This document shows, one piece after another, positions 25,813-37,131 of a stretch of 64,000 nt of DNA (positions are counted from its first letter, which is position 1; each line of letters opens with the position of its first letter). Location: NCBI RefSeq assembly GCF_019279795.1, contig NC_056738.1, positions 480,154,281-480,218,280 of the forward strand, in the 5' to 3' direction. The translations under genes were made by a program, and so were the position numbers. This DNA comes from Protopterus annectens. Its lineage: Eukaryota > Chordata > Ceratodontiformes > Protopteridae. The notes under the pieces are model-generated. The model ran no database searches and was not told the DNA's origin. It was given only the letters and a program-made list of their open reading frames with translations.

Positions 25813-26499
25813 GTTCATATTCTGTTTTGAAAGATTCCCACAAATAAAGTTTAGAAAAGCAGGTTTATTGTTCACTTAGATTAATTGTTCATTTCTAGTG
25901 TGTATGGAATCGTAGGTCACTGCTAATCTGAAAGTAAGAGCTAAAGTAAACATTCCTGCAATGATGAAGTTATTAATGAAACAATTTTAAGTATATATTC
26001 CTGCAGCTGAAAGTTTCTATTAAAACAATTGTTATAATCCAAACAAAGAATTAAGCCAGCAAGTAGGCAGCCTGTGTCCTTACAACACTGCTTTTCTTGG
26101 CTTCACTTCCTTTCAAGGACTAATCTGTACCCAGAGGTCCTGTCTGCCCTACATTACACACAAGCGTTATGTAGTACAAAGTCACAAAACAGTTTGTTTG
26201 ACGATATAAACTGCAACAGGAGACAGATCAGAAGTGGTTTAATAAATCACGTCCAGTGGATTTTGGACTGTTTTAGGATAATATAGCTCCACAGAAGACA
26301 GACCAAAAGCAGACATACTTTTTCATACTGTTCTCATAGTTTGGTTTATAGTTACTAACAACAGTTTTTTCTCTCTAAATTTAAACCATCCACTACTTAT
26401 ACAGATCGTTGCATAGCTTATGATGTTTACGTAGTTATATATACTACAGTTGTGTTTGTAATGCAATGTTTCAAACACATAGCCTGAAATGATTTGTAG

Positions 26500-26534
26500 T
26501 AATTTATTAATTGATTGATTTGATTGATTGATTA

Positions 26535-26568
<34 letters not shown>
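26500..26568. repeat. (GATT)n microsatellite
   Basis: Runs of ATTGATTG with a few slips. Confidence 0.9.
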
Positions 26569-27001
26569 ATGAATGTGCTTAATGAGGTGGAGCTGTGATC
26601 TCAATGAACTAATTTCTGTCCCAGCATGGAAGTACAGAAAGTATAAAAAGTATACAATATATTACAGTGAAGTTAATATGGTCACAGCTGATTAAATTCA
26701 AACAGTAAATGTAATAAAATTGTGTTACACATTGAAAAGGTAGCATAAAATAGATTACTGTACCATTTCATGCAGTACAACATATTTACCTATATACAGG
26801 GCCTGTCTGAGTACATATCATGTATGGTCAGTGCACTGAAGGAAATGTTCACTGAACTTGGAGTCGATTGTAATTATAAGGGGCTACGGGCCTCTGCCAC
26901 ACTGGAATGTCTCTCATGTTTTTTTGAATTGGGTTACTTACTGCATGCATTTTCTGTTGTCTCTCTTGTATTTGACTTTCTTTTTCATTTTCAATGCGGT
27001 T
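26569..27001. other. no gene seen
   Basis: No coding homology recognised. Confidence 0.5.
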
Positions 27002-27485
27002 TTCTGGCACATTTTGTATTTGTGCAAATAATGTTGTAATACTAAACTATTTGCCTCAGAATTACGATTGAACATATGAACTGCATGAATCTAAGTAGCA
27101 TAATGCAGGTAGGTCCATTGACATACCGTGATAAAGCCCTGACTATGACCCTTGTGACCCAGGCTTGACTAGTACCACAGGCAGGGACTGTGTGAGGAAT
27201 TACAACCAAGGCCCATGAGTACCAGAGGTAATACGTGTGACATTCTGGCACATTTTGTATTTGTGCAAATAATGTTGTAATACTAAACTATTTGCCTCAG
27301 AATTACGATTGAACATATGAACTGCATGAATCTAAGTAGCACAATGCAGGTAGGTCCACTGACATACTGTGATAAAGCCCTGACTATGACCCTTGTGACC
27401 CAGGCTTGACTAGTACCACAGGCAGGGACTGTGTGAGGAATTACAACCAAGGCCCATGAGTACCAGAGGTAATACGTGTGACATT
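27002..27485. repeat. 241-bp tandem duplication, nearly identical
   Basis: The stretch beginning TTCTGGCACATTTTG at 27002 is repeated from 27243. I count about three differences in 241 bases (for example AGCATAATG versus AGCACAATG), so this is the youngest duplication in the window or has been homogenised. Confidence 0.95.
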
Positions 27486-28216
27486 CAGGTCATGGTAACA
27501 ATGTGTGTTGGGGCAGGCAACATGAGGGACATCTCACCAGGGAGGTGGAAGTGGACCTCTTATGCACCACTGTATCTCCTTGATAATGTCAGCCCAGCAC
27601 GTCAGACAGTGGCAGGTAGGGCTTAACAGGTTGTTGTAATATGATAATCACTGTATTCTTGCTGCTCTCAGTAGCTCAGAAAGACCAAGAGGTCTTGTTA
27701 CCCACTAATAAGGGTCCCTCCAAGTGAAGGGATACATCTGAGGAATTCTCCCAATTACAGTGGCCTTGAGGAGAACAGAAGTAATAACGGATACCATGGA
27801 CTTTGTCTCTAACTTATCAAATCTATTGGTACTGGGTAAGCCTAGGTTATCTGAAATAAATTTAGGATCTGTAACACGTGTCTTCCTTTTCCATTCTGCC
27901 ATATGTGGTCAATTCTCTGATACTCCTTAACTAGAACATTCACCATAACATTCCCTGTGCTCATCTTCTGAGAACAATGGTAGATCGTACCGGCATTTCC
28001 TGACCTTGCTGTAGTGCTGCTGTAATTGGCATTGTCAGCTTGTTGCACCAAGTCACATGGGGTATGAAGTTATCTAACTCTCCCTCATTACAATACTAAA
28101 CAAAAACCTAGAGTACAGCAGTACTCTGTGCGTACTGTCAGAATACTTCTGCTCTGTAACATGTAAGATGAGTCGCCACTTTCAGAGTCCATGTCTGCAC
28201 TATATAGGAGCTAGGA
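27486..28216 (-). other. unrecognised, possibly coding remnant
   Basis: Two - strand open frames (27705-27902 and 27842-28051) overlap. They lie where a LINE 5' region could be, but I do not recognise any domain in them. They contain no transmembrane or zinc-finger pattern that I can see. It may be the decayed first part of a LINE ORF1. Confidence 0.25.
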
Positions 28217-28652
28217 GGGGTCCGAATGGAGAGAGATGATAATTCAGCAAGCAAAGGAGAGTGGTATTGCTGGAATTGCAATCATCCTGAAGTCTTCATG
28301 AGTACCTTCATGAGGTGGACCCTGTTTTTCACAAAATCTCACCAAGAAGACACTGATATAAAGACTGTATTTTATATAGCATATATCATGGACAGAAGTA
28401 GGCTAAAAATAATAAAGATAGCTGGCTGCACAAGTCCTGGAATAAAAAAGTGCCCAATCCTGTTAGGAGCGCTGGTAGCAGGAATGGAAAAAATTTCAGT
28501 GTAGAATCCTCAAGAAATGGAAACATTCCTGCAATGGAGCTAGGCCAGGCCCAGGGGGAGGATCCCCACCCCCCATTGTAGAAGGAAGTAGCAGTCCACG
28601 ATAGGCCAAAAAAGAACTTTAAAGAAGATAGAGTGGACTATTGAGGTTAAGT

Positions 28653-29173
28653 AAGAAATTGTGTATTAAACCAATGAGTGGGAAGGTCACTGAAAAGCCA
28701 ATCAGAAAAATCAAAATGAAAACTCCAGCAAAGCTAGAACTTCCACTGAGTGACCTTCCAAACCTCTTGTATCAGAGGCACATGAGATATATGCAAATGA
28801 CCTTTATGAACATCAGGTGTTTCAGCTAATTGGCAATTCTGAACACCCATGACTTGTTTCGTCATTTTAATGGACAATTTCAGGCAAATAAAGCCAAACC
28901 CCAATAGCTGTGGATATGCATATTTCGGCCTTGTTATGACCTCATCAGCACAGCACAAGCCGAGTGTTTGACTAAGCATATCCACAGCTAGTGGGGTTTG
29001 GCTTTATTGGCCTGAAATTGTCTATTAAAATGACTAAACATGTCATGGGCATTCAGAATCGCCAATTAGCTGAAACACCTGATGTTCATAAGGATCATTT
29101 GCATATATTCCATGTGCCTCTGATACAAGAGGTTTGGAAGATCACTCAGTGGAAGTTCAAGAAATTGTGTATT
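28653..29173 (-). mobile_element. Penelope-like piece B, inverted-arm insertion
   Basis: A 15-bp target duplication, AAGAAATTGTGTATT, is at 28653-28667 and 29159-29173, inside the R2/R4-type LINE, whose sequence is continuous in the other copy. The 491-bp insert is a near-palindrome: about 28735-28920 pairs with 28975-29158, with roughly 55 bases between. The right arm ends exactly at the target duplication. The left arm extends another 67 bases as tail. The layout mirrors PLE A. Both arms are open for about 45 codons in the same frame (KMTKQVMG...IQEVWKVTQWKF), but I cannot tie that to a known protein. Confidence 0.85.
28907..28954 (-). ncRNA. hammerhead ribozyme, canonical core
   Basis: On the - strand, 5' to 3': GCTGTG (28954-28949); CTGATGA (28948-28942); stem II GGTC-loop-GGCC; GAAA (28926-28923); the palindrome ATATGCATAT (28923-28914); C at 28913; then CACAGC (28912-28907). 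GCTGTG pairs with CACAGC for a six-pair stem I. Both conserved core strings are perfect. The self-complementary stem III is the form known for PLE hammerheads, which can cleave as dimers. Predicted cleavage is after C28913 (triplet AUC). It sits in the spacer at the centre of PLE B. Confidence 0.8.
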
Positions 29174-30489
29174 GTTAGCATTATGCAAGAAGCCCAGAAT
29201 TTTCAGACAGGCGATATACAAAAAGATTAAGAGAGAAATTAGAGGAAAGAAAAATACTCCCACAAGAAAAAACTGTCAGAAGCTTCAAATAAAAATATGT
29301 GCTCATTAGTGGAACAGATTTATGAAAAACATTATATAGACCCAAAAAACTTGATCCATTTTGAAAAAGAAGCATCTGAGGAAGTACAAAAATATAAAAA
29401 ACAAAATCTAGAGACTTTTGAAAGGTATAAAAAAGAAATATGGACAGGGGGAAGAAAGAAATCTGATATAGTGCAAAATGTATGCAAAGGAGAAAGCCAA
29501 ATTAATCAATACAAAAAAATGCAGCCCCAAATATATTTGAAGAGAAATGCAGGCAAAGCCATTCAGATATGGAAAATTTCACAATAAAAAAATAAGAACA
29601 CAACGAGGGAACGTAGAACAGAAGATTAGTAAAGTAGAAGTTAAAAGAATAGAAGTTGAAGTTATGGAATACTTGTGAAGTGAAGGATTTAGTGTAGAAA
29701 GTCTAACACAGGTTACATCACAGCATGATGGAACGAGTCCCCAAAGTAAGGAGAAACAGGAGGATCAGGAGACATCTGAAGAAGAAATATGGACATGGGA
29801 AAGAAAAAGAGATTTATTATGGTATAATATTTATGCAAAGGAGAAAACAAAGTAATAAATACAAAAAGAGCAGCACCAAAGATATTTGAAGAGAAATATA
29901 GGCAAGCATATGCAGACACAGAAAATTTTGCAATACAAAAAATAAGAAAACAAAGGAAAAGTAGACAAGAGGATTAGTGATGGAGAAGTTAAAGAAATAG
30001 AAACTGAGGCTAATCAGTACCTGCAAAGTGAAGGATTTAGTGTTGAAAACTAACTCAGAAAACACCACAGTAGGCTAGAGCAATGGATCCCCAAATTTAA
30101 GAGAAACCAGTAGAGCATGACATGGACAGACATATTAAGATCAATGAAAGAAACAGACTACAGAAAGTCAATAAAACCCAAAAAGTTAGAAGTTTGATAA
30201 AACAAATGAACACAGTAATTAGGGCTGTCAGTAGAGATTCATGTGATATAACAGAAGTAAACAGGATATATCACTGTGCAGTTAAATTAATAGCAGATAA
30301 AGTCTTACCACAAAAACATAGGTTAGTAAAGGAAATGAAGGGGAGAAATCAGATGTTATCATGGAAGTATCGAATAGAGAAAACTATAAAGCAGTTAAGA
30401 CAAGAAGTGTCACTGTTAGAAGAGTATAGAAGAGGGAACAGATCAACAAAAATGCTCAGAAAGATAGATGTGATAAAAGCAATGCGCAA

Positions 30490-30690
30490 TATCGGAACGT
30501 TTCTACTTCAAAACATTTAATTCCAATAACATCGAATTTCAAAACACTGAGACCATAACAGCAAAAACCCAAAACACTGAAAACTCACAACATCGAAAAC
30601 TCAGAACACTGAAACTTTGCATCACAACATCAAAAACTACAAAACACATGTAAATAACATCCCCTCCACCTATAACAACACCAGACTAAC
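30490..30690. repeat. AACATCGAAAAC/AACACTGAAAAC short repeats
   Basis: About 12-base words of the form AACA(T/C)(C/T)GAAAACTC recur irregularly between the two LINEs. Similar words occur in the element at 34.2-35.2 kb and near 650-720. Origin unknown. Confidence 0.5.
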
Positions 30691-32445
30691 AAACATACTT
30701 TTTACTACATTTTTACTCATTTAAAAGGAGTAGCTACCAGGACTGACCCACAAGGACTGTTCCTAGGACCACTTCTCTTTATGCATTATTTCTCTGATGT
30801 AAAGACTGACACAAAGGGCCTGAGACTGACTAAGTTTACATATGAATGCAAACTTGGAGCAGTCATAAACTCCTTGTCTGACTTCCACATTGTCTAGGAG
30901 GGCCTAACATGTAACGGCAGATGGTGCCTAGACCATGGCCTTAAACTAAATATGCAGCACTGTGTCATTTGGCAAATAAGGGACCCCTTCACCCAACACA
31001 CAAATGACATCAGAAGTGTAGTTGGCTCAACCAGTGCACTGTACCAGTACCATGGATTAGCACCTCACTCCCTCAACTCTTCAAGTGAAGAAAAATATGC
31101 CATGCCAATTGGCTGGCTTCTGCCAGCTCTTTAAAAAAGTCCACTTCTTCATCTGGAACACCAACCAGATGGCCAGATATACAAAACACACCTGTACTCC
31201 AATCAATCAGGTCTCATTTCTGAACCCTACCCCAACCCTCCTTCCTCTTTTTTTTTTAGCAAAAATAAATAAATAAATCAATAAAATAAAAACAGAAAGA
31301 AAATCTCTTTTTCTTAGACTGTAGCAAACTGCTTGCTACAAACTAAAGTTTATACCCTGCGCTGAGCATAATGGCACTCTGGTCCTAGTTAAAAAAAAAA
31401 AAGAAAGAAAGAAATGAAAATAAATCTTCTGTCTTCTAAACTGTAGCAAGCTGCCATTTGCTAGAGTTTAGACCACATATGGGAATCTACTACACTCAGG
31501 TTTGACTGCAAATGCAATATCATTTTTCAAAAGCCAGTACGCATTACAGAGAGATCAGGATTGCACCTGTTAACACGTTTCTGCCAGGGGAAGTTGCCCC
31601 ATTTGCCCTGCCCTAGCTACACTATGTAGTGACCCGGGCACTTTCATTGATAATAAACTATCCTTTGATCACCATGTATCCACTGTCATTTGGAAATCCT
31701 TTAACCTGGCCAAACTGGTCACCAGTGGTGTATCTTCAAGGTCCTAGGAAGTTATTGCTCCTATCTATTCCTCCCTCATTAGGACCATAATAAAGTATAA
31801 TGCCTCCTTGGGCATGTACTTGTCTAGGCATATGACACAGCTGGAAAGACTGCAGCATTTCCTCATCAAGACAATCATGGGCATGTCTTTCTTGAACTTT
31901 TCTGACTGCCTCAAAGTGCTCTCTCTCTCTCTCTCTTTCACTTTCTTCTTTATTACCTTCAGACTCTTCAGAGGGGACCTCTGTCTGGCCTGCAGACCCT
32001 CAAACAATCCAGATCCATTGGACTCCTGCACACCCACAAAACCGATAACACCCTAAAGACCCGCACAAGAGATCTACATTTCCAAAATATAACTAAGACC
32101 TGCTGATGAGATAGATATCTCTACCAGAAAATTCCATTTTTGTGGAACAGACTTTCCTGGATGTAAAGCAAAGTAGCTTTGTGACCGTCTTTAACCTGCA
32201 CAAATAGATAGGCAATTGTAAATGCATTCCAGGTCTGGGTCCTCAAGCCCTAATTGAAAGGGATTGAAGTTAAGTATTAAATATATCCAGGGCCTGCCTT
32301 TCAACCCTCACTGAAGTGGGCTGTAAGTGGGAATTATTATTATTCATGTCTATGGGTATTCTTCATTTGGGATCTTCAGCCTAGTCTGCACATATTCCAG
32401 ATCAATGGCTTAGTATTAACTTATGAACCTGTGAACTTATGATAT
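30690..32445 (+). mobile_element. CR1/L2-type LINE, 3' half
   Basis: On the + strand: DPQGLFLGPLLFMHYFSDV (the PQGS block, near 30755), then KLGAVINSLSDFHIV and CLDHGLKLNMQHCVI. Later come LSFDHHVSTV and KYNASLGMYLSRHMTQLERLQHFLIKTIMGM, and near 31950 RLFRGDLCLA. These are the palm-to-thumb and C-terminal parts of the same LINE family as the - strand copy at 56.6-60.6 kb. It ends around 32445 with TTAGTATTAACTTATGAACC, which that copy also has at its end. About 31230-31460 holds A-rich tracts and a doubled ~110-bp stretch (CTGTAGCAAACTGC / CTGTAGCAAGCTGC). 5'-truncated and dead. Confidence 0.8.
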
Positions 32446-32770
32446 GAAGGAGATTGTGTTCCCTGATGGTCTTTGACTATCATATTAATAATAAAACAAT
32501 AAAATGATGAATTGTACTGATCATTTCTGTGTACTAGCTTAGCCAGACTGGCCCATTCTACATTCCCCTGGTGCTATAAATTATATTAGACTAGTGGATA
32601 GAGCTGCATAATGCTGACTTGCTGTATGTCGTACTCATACAAAAGACTGCTCCTGCGCATGTTGCTATTGAACCACTGCATGTTAAGGCTGATACTGCTG
32701 CACTGCCATGTACCTCAAAACTAGCCATCCTCCCCTCAGCAAATGATATGCCATTGGAAGGTACAGCATT
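32446..32770. other. no gene seen; left flank of minisatellite
   Basis: The flank is open in the same frame as the minisatellite on both strands, but has no recognisable domain. Confidence 0.45.
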
Positions 32771-33907
32771 AACTGCTGATGAGCTGTACCCCCTAACACA
32801 GAGCGCTATGATCAGGTCACCAATCATAACTGCTGATGAGCTGTACCCCCTAACACAGAGCGCTATGATCAGGTCACCAATCATAACTGCTGATGAGCTG
32901 TACCCCCTAACACAGAGCGCTATGATCAGGTCACCAATCATAACTGCTGATGAGCTGTACCCCCTAACACAGAGTGCTATGATCAGGTCACCAATCATAA
33001 CTGCTGATGAGCTGTACCCTCTAACACAGAGCGCTATGATCAGGTCACCAATCATAACTGCTGATGAGCTGTACCCCCTAACACAGAGCGCTATGATCAG
33101 GTCACCAATCATAACTGCTGATGAGCTGTACCCCCTAACACAGAGCGCTATGATCAGGTCACCAATCATAACTGCTGATGAGCTGTACCCCCTAACACAG
33201 AGTGCTATGATCAGGTCACCAATCATAACTGCTGATGAGCTGTACCCCCTAACACAGAGCGCTATGATCAGGTCACCAATCATAACTGCTGATGAGCTGT
33301 ACCCCCTAACACAGAGCGCTATGATCAGGTCACCAATCATAACTGCTGATGAGCTGTACCCCCTAACACAGAGCGCTATGATCAGGTCACCAATCATAAC
33401 TGCTGATGAGCTGTACCCCCTAACACAGAGTGCTATGATCAGGTCACCAATCATAACTGCTGATGAGCTGTACCCCCTAACACAGAGCGCTATGATCAGG
33501 TCACCAATCATAACTGCTGATGAGCTGTACCCCTAACACAGAGTGCTATGATCAGGTCACCAATCATAACTGCTGATGAGCTGTACCCCCTAACACAGAG
33601 CGCTATGATCAGGTCACCAATCATAACTGCTGATGAGCTGTACCCCTAACACAGAGCGCTATGATCAGGTCACCAATCATAACTGCTGATGAGCTGTACC
33701 CCTAACACAGAGCGCTATGATCAGGTCACCAATCATAACTGCTGATGAGCTGTACCCCCTAACACAGAGCGCTATGATCAGGTCACCAATCATAACTGCT
33801 GATGAGCTGTACCCCCTAACACAGAGCGCTATGATCAGGTCACCAATCATAACTGCTGATGAGCTGTACCCTCTAACACAGAGTGCTATGATCAGGTCAC
33901 CAATCAT
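32771..33907. repeat. 57-bp minisatellite, 20 copies
   Basis: The 1137 bases equal 20 units of 57 minus three single-base deletions (CCCC instead of CCCCC in the GTACCCCC run, units 14, 16 and 17). The unit starts AACTGCTGATGAGCTG. A C/T change (GAGCGC/GAGTGC) falls in units 4, 8, 12, 14 and 20, so the first twelve units show a four-unit, 228-bp higher-order period. Because 57 is divisible by three and the unit lacks stops in one frame on each strand, it is open for about 300 codons both ways (19-residue repeats: ITADELYPLTQSAMIRSPI on +, MIGDLIIALCVRGYSSSAV on -). I do not think either is a gene. Confidence 0.97.
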
Positions 33908-34190
33908 AACTAACTTATATTATGTTGAGGCATGGATGGCAAAAAATTCACATTGAGAGCATGCTGAGAACACATAATAAGGGTTATGATTAGGGACCCG
34001 AACACAATTTGTAGGGCATGACACTTTATCTATTGCATGTACTATCAGTTATAGTGTGTATAAGAGCGCATAATGTTTTACCAGCTTTGAAAGCCAGTAG
34101 AGCACTTAGCTCTGTCTGACAGCTACATGCCTCTCAACTTCTTTGCTTAATAATTCTTGACAAATCTGATTAATGTGGCTGGACAAGGGA
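33908..34190. other. no gene seen
   Basis: Right flank of the minisatellite. No homology recognised. Confidence 0.45.
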
Positions 34191-35189
34191 TCAAAATCGG
34201 GTCTATATTATATTTTCAAAAGTTTCAAACATCGAACACCATATGACCGACACCATATGAGCGAAGTTTGAAATTTCGAAAATATAATAAAAAAAAATAA
34301 AAAACTATACTTACCTAAACGCTGTAGGCAGGGGGGCAAGCCCCCCTGCACCCCCCACGGGTCTATATCACATTATTGAAATTCCAAAATGTCAAACACC
34401 ATAACCTTTATCTTAGAATCTCGAAATGTGATATACTTAAACGCTCAGAACAGCGAATTTTTTCCAAGGGAAAAAATTTGCTGTTCCGAGAATAGACACA
34501 CACAGCACAAGCACACCAAAATACATAATCTACACATACACACTTCACAGAACCCTACACTAAACCATACATACACTACTAGCTATCCACTTACCTTAAC
34601 CCAACCCTAACCCTAAAATCCCTAACTAACGCACACTCACCTTACCCGCTCCCTAAGCCTAAGGTCCTTAACTATCGCACACCCACCTTACCCACTCTCT
34701 AACCCTAAGGTCCCTAACCATCGCACACTCACCTTACCTGGTCCCTATCCCTGAGGTCCCTAACTATCACACACTTACCTTACCTCAGTCTGTTCGCACA
34801 CTTACCTTAACCCTGTCCATCCGTCACCTTCACACCACAGTTGAGGAAATAGTGAAGCCACAGAAACGACCCACCGAATACTTTCCCTAGGAAAATATTC
34901 GGTGTTCTGCAGCTTCGCTATTTCAAGCATTCGCTGAATAGAAGTCAATATTATAACATTCGAAGTTTTAAGACTTCGATGTTATAATATAGACCCGCCC
35001 CCCCCCACACCCCCGCTACTTAAATATTCCTACTCCAAGATCACACTGCATTGAAGTAAAGGGAAAATATTCCATATGGCGATTTCTGTGTTACGCACGC
35101 GACATTTCAATGTTTCGACCAGTCGGGTTCGCTCAATATGCGTTCGCCATTTACAATTTTCGATCATGTGATAGGAACCCGTCAAAATC
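34191..35189. mobile_element. unclassified DNA element, hAT-like TSD
   Basis: The 8-bp direct repeat TCAAAATC lies at 34191-34198 and 35182-35189. The enclosed 983 bp starts GGGTCTATATTATA and ends AGGAACCCG, so the termini are weakly inverted (CGGGT at both ends). An 8-bp duplication suits hAT transposons. Inside are two strong hairpins (about 34446-34488 and 34873-34902), three GGGTCTATAT or inverted words next to C-rich runs, a 46-bp tandem repeat (34600-34790), and many TTCGAA/TCGAAA words. There is no transposase, so it would be non-autonomous. It could also be a composite of several small elements. Confidence 0.5.
34600..34790. repeat. 46-bp tandem repeat, about 4 copies
   Basis: Units of the form GGTCCCTAACTATCGCACAC...CTAACCCTAA repeat about every 46 bases inside the unclassified element. 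Two CCCTAA words look telomeric but are part of the unit. Confidence 0.75.
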
Positions 35190-36300
35190 AGGGGACAGTT
35201 TTAAATATTGCTCTAATTTAAATTAACAGCGCAACAGATTTTACATCAAGATGCATTTTCTTAACAATAAGAAGTATGAAATTCTAATGTCTGACGTTAC
35301 TGACTGTTAGCATTTCTCAGTGATTTATTAAAAAAATTATTAAAACATTTATGAGGGACACTTCAAAAATATGAGGTAAAATCAGGAACAGTTGAGAGGT
35401 TTGGACAGCAGGCAGAAAAAAAGTGCTTCGCTGTAGAAGTAATGTATTTAAAAGCTATAATATCTAATATTATTTTATTATTTAATTAAACAAATGTTAA
35501 ATAATAAATAAAATAATATTAGACACTTTTTGCCATATTTTCTGTTTATAAATGTGACAGAGAGAAGTTCTAACAGCTTTTGTTGCTGGTGCTATCCACT
35601 GTTAGTTCTAGTATGAGACTTGATGTTGAACTTGATGGTTTTAACAAACTTTTATTAATCACTCCATGTGCTTGACAAGTTTATCCTTCCCCTGATTTTG
35701 GAGACTAGGCAGAGCATTCCATGAGCCACAGTAATATAAGATTGTTTCAGCTGTACCTAATGCACCATTAGAATGTATGTCATTGAGTTCTGATGTGCTT
35801 CACACTGGAATAGTGGCTGATACACTGGTGCCTAATATGTTATTCAGATGTAGGTACTATAATGCTGCTGTGCTGCATGCTATATCAGCAGTGCTGGAAT
35901 GGCCTGTCTGTGCCTCATCTGCCATTCAGTTGTAGGGAACACAATGAATTTATTGTATCCACTCTAACAATAGTACTGAACTGTCTTCCTGCATCTTATG
36001 GACCATGCAAAGGTAGGGCACATAATGCCATTTTACCATCCTACTGAACATCTGAGCTCCATGTGTTGTGCCTATATTTGTAGAGTGCACAATGGGTACT
36101 CCTGGGAATCTATCAGTCCTCCTGGATGACGTTAGGTGCCATTTATCACATGACCAGAGTTAGTGCACAGTTTAGTTATAGGGCCCACAATGCTGTTGTG
36201 GTGCATGCCACTTATTCCAACATAGTGTGCTCTAAGCATGTTTCCAACCCAGTGTGCTATTTTTAAATCTGATTTTGATCCAGAAGGATTCAAGCTGTAA
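35190..36300. other. no gene seen
   Basis: The part at about 35340-35400 carries, in reverse, the CCTCTCAACTGTYC and related words of the ~300-bp repeat family found at 49-51.5 kb, so an old copy may lie here. Nothing else recognised. Confidence 0.4.
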
Positions 36301-36932
36301 TTGTTACATTAGCTCTTTTTTTTTTAATTTCTCCAAATCTTTTGGTTTTCTAATACCATGATGGGAATGGACTCCATTCCTAAGTCAAAGTATGACTAAA
36401 GTTCATGAAATTAGCATTGTTTTAATCTTTGATGTTAGCCAGAAAGTGGTCCTCACAGCACCTGCAATGTGCCCAGTAATCACTCCTTCTGCAGTTTGTA
36501 CAGAGTTACATGTTTCAGTAACATATCTAAGTACAATTCTAAATGTTTTTTTATAAAATCCATTGTTCCTACTACGACTGAAACTGGCTGGGTATCCTTC
36601 TTCCACATAGCCCTCATTTCTGCCTGCAAATCCTGGTATTTTATGACTTCTCTGTACATAAGTCACTGCAGTCACTGGATGTAGCAATTTCAATGGTCAC
36701 TGCCACTTTTGTCTTCTTTTCATAGACTACTATACTGGTTTTCTTGCATCTATTTTTTGAACTGTTGTTAACAGATGATCTCATGTGATATAAACTTGAT
36801 AATTTTCTATGATATTTTGTGGCTCATGTTTCCACTCTTTTTTCAGCTATGTCAGTATTATAATATTTGCACAATCCCCAATGCAACAGTCTTGCCACAT
36901 TATTATGCCTTTCAGTATACAGTCCTTCTGCC

Positions 36933-37131
36933 ATTAGTATATCACAAGACACAAACGTTGAGGAAAAAATACACCTTTATAAACAGCAAAGCTTTCGGGT
37001 TACACACCCTTTCTCAATACTAAGGGTGTGTAACCCGAAAGCTTTGCTGTTTATAAAGGTGTATTTTTTCCTCAACGTTTGTGTCTTATTGGATTTTTGC
37101 TACAGCATTTCGAATTATTAGTATATCACAA
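36933..37131 (+). mobile_element. Penelope-like piece C, inverted-arm insertion
   Basis: A 15-bp target duplication, ATTAGTATATCACAA, at 36933-36947 and 37117-37131. The 169-bp insert has perfect 64-bp inverted arms (36948-37011 and 37022-37085) with a 10-base spacer, then a 31-base tail on the right only. The left arm starts exactly at the target duplication. Each arm holds stem II-GAAA-AGC...GCT of the hammerhead-type module; the TTGAGAA core half is in the spacer and reads on the - strand. It is a minimal version of PLE A and B. Confidence 0.8.

Larger units (their letters stand above)
28217..30500 (+). mobile_element. R2/R4-type (RLE) LINE, 5' half, + copy
   Basis: From about 28217 this matches, base by base for long stretches, the reverse complement of the 5' part of the element at 36.3-47.3 kb (for example the block holding ATATCATGGACAGAAGTAGG and GTGTAGAATCCTCAA). 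The coding region runs from about 29180 to 30500: a lysine/glutamate-rich N-terminal section (29297-29587), then RSLIKQMNTVIRAV and WKYRIEKTIKQLRQEVSLLEE (30122-30490). That is the segment before the reverse transcriptase in this LINE group. The copy stops at IKAMRNIG and the reverse transcriptase is missing, so it is 3'-truncated or was replaced by the sequence after 30490. PLE B is inserted near its start. Confidence 0.75.

Noticed and set aside
25593-25875. Open frames on both strands over the CA tract
   Set aside because: Microsatellite artefact.
32619-33536. About 300-codon open frames on both strands through the 57-bp minisatellite
   Set aside because: They follow automatically from a repeat unit divisible by three without stops. 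No start context, domain or conservation supports a protein, and three units break the frame.
32771-33907. CTGATGAG in each 57-bp unit looked like a hammerhead core
   Set aside because: No GAAA follows at the right distance on either strand and no stem I partner exists.
34595-34700. CCCTAACCCTAA looked telomeric
   Set aside because: Only two such words are present, and they belong to a 46-bp tandem unit inside a mobile element.
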